Source: Apoda limacodes
Lineage: Eukaryota > Arthropoda > Insecta > Lepidoptera > Limacodidae
Length of the DNA stretch: 64,000 nt
Direction: 5' to 3'
Assembly: GCA_946406115.1 (NCBI GenBank)
Contig: OX291544.1
Span: forward strand, 30,459,521 to 30,523,520
The stretch's first letter is position 1. Each line of letters opens with the position of its first letter. Shown here in pieces: positions 1 through 11,354 of the stretch. The notes below the pieces were generated by a model, which saw only the letters and a program-made list of their open reading frames with translations, made no database searches and was not told where the DNA came from. The translations under genes and the position numbers were made by a program.

Positions 1-149
1 ATCGTAGGTATATTATTATTAATATCATACAAAAACAATGATTTAAACGAGCAAAATGTTGAAATTTTTTTGGGATGTAATTAAATTGCTAAAAATTTTA
101 TTATAAATGTATGTATTTTAAATTATGGTAAATTCCAGCAGATACTCAC

Positions 150-207
150 ATTCACTTTTGTTTAAATCCCAGGCTACATTTTGTTTCAATGGTAATATGT
201 TCGCCAT
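150..207 (-). CDS. First coding exon of an ELOVL-type fatty-acid elongase paralogue; rest lies off the left edge
   Basis: On the minus strand an ATG (205-207) opens 19 codons reading MANILPLKQNVAWDLNKSE, followed by a strong GTGAGT donor (144-149) that splits the next codon after its first base (phase 1). Exon 1 of the complete ELOVL gene at 38072-45826 is also 58 nt, also ends after the first base of a codon, and also ends in WDLNKSE. The shared length, phase and residues are seen directly; paralogy is the inference. The next exon would lie at lower coordinates, outside the window, so catalytic motifs cannot be checked. An ER-membrane very-long-chain fatty-acid condensing enzyme is the expected product. 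It could also be a dead duplicate of exon 1 alone, but the donor is intact and the substitutions leave the frame open. Confidence 0.7.
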
Positions 208-1320
208 CTTTTTTTTTATTGTACTGTTTTAAAGACTGCTAAATCGGTCCTGTAAAATACACATTTAATTACTTTTTCTCAAAAACGCTATCAAAATTTA
301 AAATTAAATTTAAAAAAAGTAAAAGAAAAACGGTACGATATCGATTCTGAATCAACACTTTTCTGGACAGAAGACGCTACAGTAAATACCTATGCTTTAT
401 CCATGCATGACCTGTTATCAAATCCATTTGATTTTTTTAAGCCTTGGGGAATAAACGGAATCATTTAACACTACAAGAACAAAAGACGTATGCATACGCG
501 AAAATGTGTGTGTGTGTATATATTTTTATATTCTTAACATAAAATAATCCTTGTATTTAGTGACTTTTATGATCATCTATTCTATTAAGTTTCTTTTCCC
601 CAGCGTTTTTGAGTAAAGCTCAAGTCTCGCCATCAGGCCATTTTTGGATTTTTATAATTGACGGCCTCACCTCACGGTTTGCCCTTTTATCAAACTTTAC
701 TCATATAGGTACAAATAATCATAACGATTTTACAAGAAGTGTTCCCTTTAAAATTACTTATAAGAAATAATTCAAATTCAATTTGACGGCAAAATACGCT
801 GATTCAAAATTAGTATCTACACGTTAAGGAAGAAGTGAAGGAAAAAAAAATATTTTTCGTTCTGACTTTTTGTTGATTTGATTTTTTTTAAATGTTTTCG
901 TTTTAATTTTTTTTTGGGCTGACAACAATGCCTGTAAAAATGTTATTCGAAGAAAACTACATTTAATATAATTGAAAAGCTAGGTAGGTAGGTGAAAAAA
1001 TATGTTTGTTTGTTTCTCTACCCTTAAGGGTCTATTTTGTTATGTAAATGAGATAGTCCAGCAGTCAGAAGTAGTCGATTTCACGGTATATTTTCTTTTA
1101 ACTTATAATTTCGATACTCCACCAAATTGACATGTTTCACACCTGCGCACGTCATTAGCTACCTCTTTCGAAAATTTTCACAGTGTTAAAACGGGACGTC
1201 TTGTTGAACCGAACCTACTTACGAAGATTCAGCCTGTTATTATTCACTAAGATCAACTTGAGGGTACTTCCTTACAACGCATAGAAGGATTTCATCAAAA
1301 TATTTTTAAATGAATAAAAG
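208..1320. other. Non-coding, AT-rich; presumed upstream region of the left ELOVL paralogue
   Basis: No protein-coding exon recognised. A short TG run sits near 509-520. The 200 bp right of position 207 would hold the 5' UTR and promoter of the left paralogue, but no promoter element can be assigned with confidence. Confidence 0.5.
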
Positions 1321-1852
1321 AACCCGACTGCATAAACATTAAGAACTAAACAGGAATTAAAACATCCCAAGTATTTTAATATAATAAGACTGAACTCATT
1401 TTAAGGTTACAACTATAGTTTGAGCAAACTAAACTACACTACACTATTTAAACTATACTACACTATTTAAACTACACTACACTATTTAAACTACACTACA
1501 CTATTTAAACTACACTACACTATTTAAACTACACTACACTATTTAAACTACACTACACTATTTAAACTACACTACACTATTTAAACTACACTATTTAAAC
1601 TACACTACACTATTTAAACTACACTACACTGTTTAAACTACACTACACTGTTTAAACTACACTACACTGTTTAAACTACACTACACTATTTAAACTACAC
1701 TACACTATTTAAACTACACTACACTATTTAAACTACACTACACTATTTAAACTACACTACACTATTTAAACTTGCATTGAAATGAGTTCCGCCTGCTTAA
1801 AGTTAAATATTCGGTATGTTTTAATTTCTATTTAACTTTGAATGTTTTTACG
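1321..1852. mobile_element. Non-autonomous inverted-repeat element (MITE-like) with a minisatellite core, copy 1
   Basis: The left end (about 1321-1425) and right end (about 1772-1852) are imperfect reverse complements: ACTGAACTCATTTTAAGG on the left pairs with AAATGAGTTCCGCCTGC on the right, and GAATTAAAACAT on the left pairs with ATGTTTTAATTTC on the right. The core is a 19-bp tandem array. A related copy without the array lies at 20811-21150. No coding sequence, so the element would be moved in trans; superfamily not assigned. Confidence 0.7.
1430..1771. repeat. 19-bp minisatellite, about 18 copies
   Basis: Tandem array of CTACACTACACTATTTAAA. One unit is shortened (near 1589-1602) and three consecutive units carry CTGTTTAAA instead of CTATTTAAA (about 1620-1680). 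Variants clustered in neighbouring units suggest growth by local duplication inside the MITE. Confidence 0.95.
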
Positions 1853-2174
1853 CCAGATGGAGGGTTATGTTTTCCGAGTGTATGTATATTTCTTTGGCAC
1901 GCTCTGTAGCCTAAACGGCGTGATGGATTTTAGCTTGAGAGGTGTCGTTAGATTGGTATTAATTGTAAGAGTGACACTGGATACATAAATTAAAAATTTT
2001 AAGCCTATACATTAAAGAGCATAAAATCCGCCATTTTGATCACTTTCACAATCTAGACAAATCTAAAAACGCCTCTCGAAATAAAACTAATCAAGCCGTT
2101 TAAGCTACATAGCGTGCCAAAGAAATATAATAACATACATAGACTCGAAAAACATAACCCTCCTTCTGGCGTAG
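1849..2174. mobile_element. Palindromic MITE with about 85-bp inverted ends
   Basis: The left end starts TACGCCAGATGGAGGGTTAT and the right end finishes AACCCTCCTTCTGGCGTAG. Pairing continues inward through the TTTCTTTGGCACGCTCTGTAGC / GCTACATAGCGTGCCAAAGAAA blocks to the GGCGTGAT/CAAGCCG region. The right side passes into a tail (2183-2230, CGAATTGAGAAYCTCCTC) that recurs at about 54060-54100. No open frame. Confidence 0.8.
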
Positions 2175-2774
2175 TCGGATAAAAATACAGTCGAATTGAG
2201 AATCTCCTCTTATTGTTTTTCGTCGGTTAAAAATGGTTGACATCATTTGTACCTATATTTCAATATTTTTCCATTATTTTGTAATACTCTAAGAAAGTAG
2301 TAAAAAAACATTGTGTAGCTAAAGCAAAACAAATTCTATTTTTTGCACCTTCTTAATGGAATCCTTATCGAAACGTCAGCACTCAAATAGGTACGTTTCC
2401 GTACACTTACTGTCGCGTTAAGACCCGGTAATTATCAAAAATGAGTAAAAACGCGAAATTTTAATATGAAATTTTGTGTTTATAACTATAACATAAACCT
2501 AAATCCTAGTGACTGATAACATATAATATTATAAAACACATAAAATCCTTATAGAATAATAGTACATCATACAACAAGTGAAAAAAGAGGGAATTTAATT
2601 CGAGGGCTACAATGATCGAGGAAAATATTTTTTTTCACGAGTTGTGTACTTTACTTTTAACTATTGAATGCGAAAAAATAAATAGTAGTATAGCATTAAT
2701 AGCTATAATTTTATATTATAATTAGTAATAAGAGAACAAGGGATTAGATATTTTAGAACATTAAAAATTTATAG
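2175..2774. other. Non-coding AT-rich stretch
   Basis: Apart from the repeat tail at 2183-2230 nothing is recognised: no exon with good splice sites, no tandem array. Confidence 0.5.
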
Positions 2775-3052
2775 TGAAATAAGAACAGTTAACACTGTAG
2801 CTTTTAGCATAGAGTATGTACTCCATAGTGAAGATGGCTTCTTATTTAAGCTAATTCGTTAAAATAGTTTAGCAAAACATTCTCTGAGAATGATTTGGCG
2901 CCTTTCACGTTTTTCCATGTACAGAACAAATTGTATGTTTTTAGGTAGATATCACGAGATTTTGGCGGCAACAAATTATCTATTATAAACACTGCTACAG
3001 TACGAAATGTTTCCGGAATTAGTTTCTCATTCTCATACCTGGAAGAACTCAT
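2775..3052 (-). pseudogene. N-terminal fragment of a tyrosine-recombinase-like (Crypton-like) transposase
   Basis: A 68-residue minus-strand frame begins MSSSRYENEKLIPE and contains NLLPPKSRDIYLKTYNLFC and KGAKSFSENVLLNYFNELA. After its stop the coding sense continues one frame over as KPSSLWSTYSMLKATV, so a frameshift separates two halves of the same domain near 2846. From memory, this order (LLPxKSR..Y, KGxxSFSENVLLxYFxEL, KPSxLWSxYSMLKxT) is found in the core-binding half of insect tyrosine-recombinase-like proteins related to Cryptons. The catalytic half (Arg...His-x-x-Arg...Tyr) is not visible here. Broken, short and alone; probably a dead fragment. Confidence 0.5.
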
Positions 3053-4017
3053 TTTGTTTTAATTAATGTTATATGTAATTCACATAAAATAACCACGGTA
3101 ACAGAAAGAAAAGAACTAAAATTGGCGGGAGTTTTTTTTTCTATTTAGCCAGCCAGTATAGTTAGGTATTTTCAGCGCGTTTTATTCACCTTTTCACATA
3201 ATTCTTTCTTGTTCCAAATTCAAAATCATTTTATTCACTCAGTGAATAAAAGAGCGTTTTATTCACTGTTATTGCTGAATAAAGTCCCCCTTTTTGAGTG
3301 GCAATGGTAAAAAGAAATATATCCTTTTCAAAGCTTTAAAGAAATGTCATTTAACTTATTTATTACAAAAATGTACTCATAGCTAGTTAAACGATGTTAT
3401 TACCCTGTTAATCATTTTGTAGAGTGACATAAATATCTTTATGATATACTTTTAAAAATTTCTTATTATATTTTTGACATTCACTTATTTACTTTATTAT
3501 TGTACCTAAAGCTTGAAATTGATTTTGTAAGTTTCAGTTTTTAATATATTCTGAATTTATATGTTTAATTTAGTTTGGACTTTTAATATTAAAACATTTG
3601 CATGCTGTGTTAAGCAAATTTTGAGATATTTATATTATTTAACACTTACTATAATATACCACCATAATCTTTAGCAAATAAAGACGATTTGATTTGATTT
3701 AATTTAAACTGTTTCACGTTGTATGTTACCAACGACCTTCGTCTGTCTCTAATTAACTTTATTTAAATGACAGTCAATTAGTCGCGACATGATATTTTAA
3801 CAAATGACGTAAGTGCTTAAAATCTAATAAAATCTATTAAGTTCAAATGATCTAACAACATCCAATTTTGATTGCATTATTATAAATGATTAGTTTGTGG
3901 AATTAAGACTATGTTCCGGTTTCATTTCCTAAAATGTTTGATTTTTTTTAATATTATTAATTATTGTTTTCAAATAATGTTTTACAATACAAGACTCATA
4001 AAAAATGAAGATATATA
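3053..4017. other. Non-coding; short palindrome and retroposon-like 3' tail
   Basis: At 3229-3251 TTTTATTCACT and AGTGAATAAAA form 11-bp arms around one base; further TTTATTCAC copies lie near 3180 and 3257. At about 3670-3705 an AGCAAATAAAGACGATTTGA stretch running into short repeats resembles the 3' tail of a LINE. No exon recognised. Confidence 0.5.
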
Positions 4018-5086
4018 TATATCGTAGTATAATCGGAAAAAACGTATCATTGCAAAAATCCTAGGACGTTTTTCAAAACGACCGAATGATTAGAAAATAA
4101 GAATTTTAGTGTAATCTTTCGAACTATACTCAGGATCATTGCAAAAAACCGAGTTTGATTTAGGACTAATCAAAATTTGAGCACTGATTGGGTGGGATAT
4201 GTAACGATTTACAACATCTTATTTCTGATTGGTCCGTATCTAGATGGCTTTGTCGTAAAGAACTATTGAGTTATAAAAGTAAGGCAACACTAACAAGGCA
4301 ACATTTATTCAGAAGAAGTAATTTAATTACAAAACAGCATTAAATTGGAAGCTCGTTTCTCAGAAACAATAATTTTTTGGAAACGACATCCGAAGCTTAT
4401 CATCGTCGGGAAAATGCAGTTATGTGTTACGGGATAGGACATGGGTACTAAAAGCATATTTTCTAAGCTTTGTCGTGTTTTGGAGGGTATGTTAAACTGT
4501 CAGTCTTGGCTGTTTTTATATAAGTGTTGTAGTAAAGCTAAGTCAGAGTCTTCATGGGCGGATTAAAAATTTCTGAAAGTTAAGCGACCGCTAGCTCTAC
4601 AGCGTCTACCAATTAGCACTAAACCAGTGCGGTAGACAATGGCCTAAGCCTCCTTAAGAAAATGCCTGTACTCCTGTAGTGGGGACAGACAATTATGGAA
4701 ATAGCACATTGGTTTACATTAACAGTCAGTTTTCTTTCTTGATAAAATAACGTTGAATAGCTATAAACACACTGGATAGAACGATGTGACTGCAAAAGAA
4801 GCTGATCATAAATCAAGAATGTAGTCATTAGCCAATAAGTACTTCTGTTAGTTTTAAAGTTCATACCAGCCAATCAGCGCTTACAATTCACGAAACATAA
4901 GTTCGCGATAATCGTAAAATGAACTCATATTTTTGCAATAATCAAAAAAATGCATAATGCATGCATAAATGCAAAAGCTCGGAATATTACAAAACTCATT
5001 TTTGTTTTCCAATCATCCAATCGGCAGCAAACGTTCTAGGTTTTTCGCAATAATCCGTTTTTTTCCAATTATCCTACCACATATAC
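4018..5086. mobile_element. 1.07 kb non-autonomous DNA element with long inverted ends
   Basis: The left end (4018-4150) reads ...GTAGTATAATCGGAAAAAAC... with ATCATTGCAAAAATCCTAGG; the right end (about 4955-5086) is its imperfect reverse complement, with CCTAGAACGTTT opposite CCTAGGACGTTT and GGAAAAAAACGG opposite GGAAAAAACG. The ends are at least 100 bp and diverged by indels. AT-rich TATATA flanks hide the target-site duplication. The interior holds no credible transposase. Confidence 0.75.
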
Positions 5087-7055
5087 AACCTCATTATGCA
5101 GTTTAATAATATTTTTCATCGTCATTTGTGAGATAGAGGCCTCATATGTACATTTCAAAAAAGCCATTTGTTATCACCCATTTAATTATATCTTACAGAT
5201 GATAAGTTGGTTAATCATTTTTTAAATCGAATAGAATCAATAGTGTATTTAAAACAGTTACACCTTTCTTATAATTTCAGCAACTACATGTATAAAGATA
5301 ATGAAGATTGGTCAGATTTACGAGTACCTTAACAGCATTACAAAAAGTATGCTTTCATAGCACACACTAATCAAGGAGTAAAAACCGGTAAAAGCTTACC
5401 TTGGCGTAAAAATCATAAAAACAAGAACAAAATTCACATGTTGCCTATAGCAACACCTGTTAGTAAATTTAATGTATACTAATTATAAAATTAATAAATT
5501 ATTTTATTTTTGTAGAGCAAATATAGAAGTAAAATAGGTTTAGGAACTTGAACCTGCGACCTTTATACTGTCCAAATGAGCTACTGAGATTCAATCACTA
5601 ACTAAATAATAACCTTAAAGCTTGAATTTTGAATTGCAATATCATGCAGTTTAGCGATCTTGAAAAAAACTTATTAATTTGTACTTTTGAATTTTGTTGC
5701 AGCGCTCTTTATAGGTATCGTAAAAGTAGTGACGCTTCAAAATTCAGCCTGCTTTAACAAAGGGGTTCGGAAATTTTCATATGGAGCCTGGCATACCTAC
5801 TCCCGGCCATCTTAAAATATCTCAAGACGGCGGCTATTATCCAAACTTATAAAAAAAAAATATTAAGTATAGAAAAAAATTATGTCCTGGGTTTGTATAT
5901 AATTGCATATGTTCGCAAAAAGTTCATGATTAGCAAATGAACAAAAACGTCTTTAAAAAATGTTGTACGATTACTAGAGACCGAAAATACCGAAGTTAAA
6001 AGTCATAAAATTGACATTAATTTTCTCGGCTCATTTACATTTATTTTTGTGTGTTCTTTCTATTTATTTTTTTCATTTAGGACACTGGCTGTCTATTTTG
6101 CTTTTGTGTAATAAAAATGATATTTTATTGTTTTGTCAACTGGTTGCAATTATATCTTTGGAAGCGAAATGTACATGGTACATGTTACCAAATACAATCA
6201 GGAAATGGAAAATTCTTAGCATGTAAGTTAATAGTTGTTATCGGATATTTTAATAGATTTACCTGCCTTAGAATAATTATTTATCATAGTTGGGACTTGG
6301 ATGGTATTGTTACACTATTTACATAGTATTTACTATTATGTTAAATGACACTGTAACGTTATTTCTTTACTACTACTTACCGCCGATTTTTGAACTGAAA
6401 CCAATATATACATATGTACTCTTGACGTAATTATAACGTCATCAGAATTATGAACGAAATCAGAAAACCTATCCCTTGTCAGACGAAATACACGTTGCAT
6501 AAAGTATGAACCTACTTGAAACAATAAAGCACGAGCAAAGATTAACATTAAAGTACGAACATAAGTAAATTGTACGCCACAGAATAAAGAATATGAACCA
6601 CAGGTGCAGAACGCTTCCGCTAGATGGCGTTGTATTAAAAATAAATGGCAATTTTTGCCGCGTAATTTTCTTGAGCAGATATTTTAAGTAAATGAAAACA
6701 TTGATGAAGTAAATATAAATTTTAAAAAGCAGTGTATGCACTTGCACGAAATTTGCTCGTTTTAAAAGGTACTAATTTTCGCAAAAAATGAATAAACTAC
6801 TATTATCTAATGACTGCACAAATTCATTCTTTACAAAATGTTAGTACCGCAATCCTTCTTTGAAATTATCAATCCCATTATAATTTTGTTAGAAGAACCC
6901 AATTATCTTCTGAGTGAAGTACAAACAGAGAATGGGTTTAGGCTTGACTTAACAAAAAACTAAATTAGGATTGAAACTCATTTCAAGAATTGCTTGCAGT
7001 GCAATTTCCTTAAAATATTTCTATTGTATCTATATACAAATTTATAATAAAAATA
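5087..7055. other. Non-coding; nothing recognised except a tRNA-like promoter remnant
   Basis: Several open frames of 60-90 codons lie between 6000 and 6750, but they overlap each other on both strands, lack family motifs and look like chance frames in AT-rich DNA. Confidence 0.5.
5537..5583 (-). repeat. tRNA-derived SINE head fragment
   Basis: On the minus strand TAGCTCATTTGGACAG resembles a pol III A box and GGTCGCAGGTTCAAGTTCC a B box. The spacing is shorter than in a real tRNA and no acceptor stem can be folded, so this reads as the head of a decayed SINE rather than a tRNA gene. Confidence 0.45.
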
Positions 7056-7059
7056 AATG

Positions 7060-7260
7060 TTTTTACACATTACACACAGTGCTGTCTGGTACCAAATTAA
7101 GCAAAGCTTGCGCTATGGATACCAGGTAACGGATACAAATAAATACGTATACTTTTATGCAAATACATATATATTGTACATAGAAAACATCCAATCTCAA
7201 TACATAAACAAATAATAAATGTTTGTCTTGCTAAGTTACACATATATTAGTTAAAATTAA
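7060..7260. repeat. Interspersed repeat with the CTAAGCAAAGCTTG-type core
   Basis: Contains TCTGGTACCAAATTAAGCAAAGCTTGCGCTATGGATACCAG (7087-7127), a near match to 10970-11005 elsewhere in the window, followed by an ATACATATATATTGTA stretch and AAACATCCAATCTCA. This core recurs widely in lepidopteran non-coding DNA (from memory). No open frame. Confidence 0.55.
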
Positions 7261-8569
7261 ATACCTGTTTTATGTTATATTGATTAATTGATTAATATCA
7301 TATAAAACTTATATTTTAATTAATTGTAAAAAAAAAAACTATTATTTACCGAAATATTTTTATAAAACAATAACCTGATTCAAAGTTTCGTAAATAGATT
7401 TAAATTATAAAAAGCACTCTATACCGCACTATCACTAATGTCTATCACTAAACAATTGCTACCAAGTTATGGCTTCAGATGCGATGCTGTTCTCTATGAC
7501 AATACTGTCACAGCTATTTAGATTGAATTGGACAAACCACAAAATTCCGACCACAATAACAAGTTGCCAAAAATATTTATTGCACTTAAGTTCGCTGACG
7601 TGCGAAATGTCACACAGCAGATACCTTTATCAGGAATTATTAATATTATACATATTTATAAATTCTTTGAATGGAAAAATAGAACACGAATGTACCGTTA
7701 CGGAATTTTTATTTCTACGTCATTTATATACATATATATGAAAGGTAATGTCCTGACTGACTCATTAATGCCCAGTCTATACCGCTAATGTTAAAACTTA
7801 GAAATTTGGGGAAGGAGTTTGTTATATATTGAAGGCGTCGTTTAAGAATGGATTTTACGAACTCTTCTTTTAACGAGGTGATATAAGGATCAGAAATTTG
7901 TATGAAAATACGTCATATACTAAGTTAAATGCACAAAAATTGGTATTCGACCTTCTGACCAAAAATTAAGGATAATACATTTCACTGTTTCTGAAAAATC
8001 ATCCCATAGGGGGTAAAATGGGGGATGCAACTTTGTATGGGAATCTGGTTATTTTTTCAAATAAAACCATAGAAAACGGTATTTAAACTTTTGGTTGCCA
8101 ATAAAGAATGACGTGTTTCAGCATTTTTTCGAAACCTAACACATACGATAACTAATATACTGAACACGATAGTGCCCTCGCCAACACTAGCCAAGCGAAG
8201 CGCAAGGGCACTACCTAACTTTTCTCGAAGCCTTAGTTGTTTTTTTGAACCCTCATAACTTTGGTTTGGATTATACCAGATAAACAATATTCTCCGGATA
8301 TGATGTCAATAGTGGTCAACTTCGTATGATATTTTTTTCTTTTAATTTAATCTTTTTGCACAAAAAAAATGTGTACAATGGCGAGCTTAATGCTTTCTCT
8401 ACCAGCCAACCATACGTAATATGATAAATTGTCGGCGGTGCAGTAAGAGAAAAATTAACAAATATACAAAAGTATATTAAAGTATATGAGTAAATCAATA
8501 CCAAACTAGATTGTAATAATATAAATAAAACAGATAATATAAAACAGATTAATACATACAATATATAAA
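7261..8569. other. Non-coding; short GC-richer inverted repeat
   Basis: At 8170-8213 TAGTGCCCT and AGGGCACTA form 9-bp perfect arms around a GCGAAGCGC-containing loop. The block at 7990-8040 (CATAGGGGGTAAAATGGGGG) resembles a common lepidopteran repeat. Open frames at 7469-7788 show no family motif. Confidence 0.5.
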
Positions 8570-8572
8570 TAC

Positions 8573-8680
8573 ATAGAATACAATATACATATATATATAA
8601 TAATAAATTTACATAATACTATACACATACATGTATATATACATACATACATTCATACATACAAACATACATAAAATACA
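8573..8680. repeat. TA/ACATAC microsatellite
   Basis: Run of TATA and CATACATA units directly downstream of the LINE 3' end (the LINE is on the minus strand). LINE 3' ends often carry such simple-repeat tails, so it probably belongs to that insertion. Confidence 0.8.
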
Positions 8681-8689
8681 TGACGCATT

Positions 8690-10856
8690 GTTAAATAGTA
8701 CTTTGAGAAGAACGAAGTGAACGCTCGTGAGTAGAGCCAAGGTATTGAAATCTAGATTTTAGGTAGTTTGGAGAGTTAGGATCGTTTAAAATAGAAAAGA
8801 GAGTACAAAGTATTCTGACGCTTCTGCGTTGACATATAGGTAACTATTTGAGTTGATTGCGAAAAGCAGATATGTGGTCATATTTACGAAGATAGAAGAC
8901 GTAACGGATACAGTTATTAAGAAGTCAATCTAATTTGTTGAGAAGGTCCGAGTTTAAGTCTACATAGCACACATCACTGTTATCAATTAACGGAATAATG
9001 AGAGTTTGTACAAGTAGAAGTTTAGTTTTAGTGGGTAGAAAACTACGAAATCTGTATAAAAAGCGCAGAGAGGCAGTGACTTTCCGGCAAATTTCTTTAA
9101 CTTGCACTGACCAACTCAGAGTGGGATCAATAATCAAACCTAAGTCTTTGACATGGTTACAGAAAGGAATTTGATTATCATTAAATAATATAGGGTGAAC
9201 AAGTTCAAAGTTTATTTTACTTATTTGCCTAGGACTACGAACTACGATGCACTAACATTTATTAGGATTCACAACTATGCCCATCGTTTAGACCAATCAT
9301 TAATTTCTTTCAACACCTTGTTAATGTTACGAATGGCTAAATCAAGGTCGTCAACTTTGGCTTGAGTATAAAGCTGCAAATCATCAGCATAAAAATGGTA
9401 AAAACAGCCAAGCTTAAAGGAAAGGAGATTAATGAAAATGGAGAACAATAGGGGTGATAATATTCCTCCTTGGGGCACGCCGGAAGTAAGATTTTGCCAA
9501 TTCGAAACTAACCTATCTAGACGGACTGCTTGTTGGCGACTACGGGAGGAGAACCAACTTAAAGCTATCGCAGATACCTTGATGGACTCCAGTACTGCTA
9601 GGAGGAGATCATGGTCAACAGTATTGAAAGCATTAGAAAAATCAATTAGTACTAATACTGTCACCAAAGCATCCTCCATGCCATCACGTATATCCTCCGT
9701 AACCTTAAGTAGCGCAGTACTAGTGCTGTGTCCTAAGTGAAATCCTGATTGTAACGGGCTAAGAGAATTGTTGTCATAAACATATTTAGTGAGCTCTACG
9801 ACTACTTTAAGGATTTTAGATAAAAAAGCTAATATTGAAATTGGTCTAAAGTGAGTAACGGATGAGGGATTTGTTATTTTAGGTGAAGGAATGACAAATG
9901 CTTTACGCCATATACCAGGAAATTCTCCAGTAAACAGGGAGAAGTTGATGATGTGGGGGTCAGAATTGGAAGTATAGAATCAAGTATGTAGAGAATCATG
10001 AATCTGCTCACATCATCACATCCACTGCTTTAAATTTAATAGAGAGAATGATCTTTCTCACATTGTCATCAGTAACTGGTAGAAAGGAAAACGGGTCATT
10101 ATCTGGAATAGGTAAAGAACTTATGTCGGAAATAGATAAAAGCTTAGTGGCATCATATAGGGAGTGTGTTTTAGAGAAATAGCAATTAAACTCATCTGGG
10201 GTAAATTTATGATTGGGAGAGATGGAATTAGTTTTTCCGTAACCGAGTGATTTTAGAAATTTCCATAAATCAGTTGGAGAAGGACTAGAGAGTTTATCGA
10301 GGAAAAACTGGCGTTTAGCTCTTCTTACCATCTGGTTGCAGCTATTCCTTGCAGCCTTATATTGAGTCCATTAATACTCAGTGCGCGTTTTCTTGAACTT
10401 CAAGAACATACGATCCCGTTTCGTCATTGCAATGCGAATTTCGTCGGTAATCCAAGGAGCAGGTGGCCTTTTTATCCGGAACGACCGATAGGGCGCATGT
10501 ACATCGTATAGTGCGGTTAACTCCCGGTTTAAAATGGCCAATTTTTCGTCGACGGTGTCCGCAGAAAAAAGTTTGGACCAATCAATCAAGTCCACATTTT
10601 TTCTAAGATTGTCTTCGTTCATATTAACAAAACTACGTACAAAGACAATCTCTGGTTTATATTTGTGAGGTTTTATTTTATATGAGGCATACACCAAATC
10701 ATGATTTGAAAATCCTGGTACCACAAATTGGCCAAACTTGGCAATGCGTTCAACTGAGGAGGTCGAGATAATATCAAGATAATTTCCCTATTTATATTTT
10801 TCCCGGAGAGGACACCAGGGAGTATTATTCCTTTAAGTCCCAACGGAAAAAACGGT
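8690..10856 (-). pseudogene. 5'-truncated LINE (CR1/jockey superfamily): endonuclease C-terminus, reverse transcriptase and C-terminal domain
   Basis: Reading leftwards: end of an APE-type endonuclease (LDIISTS then FSNHDLVY, about 10790-10690), a linker ending in PPAPWITDEIR, then reverse transcriptase with FRPISILAFLSKIL, SGFHLGHST, LIDFSNAFNTVDHD (motif A), SGVPQGGILSPLLF and FYADDLQLY (the catalytic YADD box, about 9378-9392). A C-terminal region with SPNYLKSRFQYLG ends near 8695. The frame is broken by a few stops (near 10371 and 9250) and a frameshift near 9970, but the YADD box is intact. The element is truncated inside the endonuclease and starts against another repeat at 10857. The clade is inferred from domain order only. 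Confidence 0.85.
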
Positions 10857-11354
10857 TGACTTGATTTTTAACAGTAGCATTATTGTTAAAACTTTTACTA
10901 GGAAATCAATTACTTTTATCCCAATCGTAATTATTATAATTTTGGATATATCACACAGCGCCATCTGGTCCCAAACTAAGCAAAGCTTGTATTATGAAAA
11001 CCAGACAGCGGCTACCAATTTTTTTTTTTTTGTAAATAAATTACAATATATAATAAACTCAGGAGTTCTTATCATTTGGGCAGGAAGCACACACTGGATA
11101 CAGGAGTCATTCGCCACCTATTGCACAATACCCGACGTTGGGGTATTCTCCTCCTCAATTTAAAAGGTCAAGACCTCTTCAGGCCCCTTATCGGGCCCCT
11201 ACTTCGGCGCTTATGAGGCGTCTGTTGTATGTTGCCAGTTGGCAGCCGGTACTACGGTGGGATCTTACGCCGCCACAATTAGCTTTGCCGCCTACTGGTC
11301 CATCACAGCGATGACTAGCTGTAACAAGTACAGCTTCCTCCTTCGATACCTAAT
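10857..11354. repeat. Interspersed repeat with CTAAGCAAAGCTTG core, poly-T tract, and flank of a BEL/Pao scrap
   Basis: The segment 10962-11010 (CGCCATCTGGTCCCAAACTAAGCAAAGCTTG, split here only by reading convenience) matches 7087-7127. A poly-T run follows at 11020-11032. The GC-richer stretch 11080-11350 probably belongs to the BEL/Pao element but no motif could be read in it. Confidence 0.5.

Noticed and set aside
1430..1771. Regular spacing suggesting a CRISPR-like array
   Set aside because: Units abut without spacers; it is a minisatellite in a eukaryotic MITE.
5537..5583. Possible tRNA gene (A-box and B-box words, minus strand)
   Set aside because: Box spacing too short and no cloverleaf or acceptor stem; better explained as SINE head.
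6011..6747. Overlapping open frames of 60-92 codons on both strands
   Set aside because: Low-complexity, AT-driven composition, no motif, mutual overlap and no splice context.
7469..7788. Two overlapping plus-strand frames of 86-90 codons
   Set aside because: No recognisable domain in either frame and neither continues the other.
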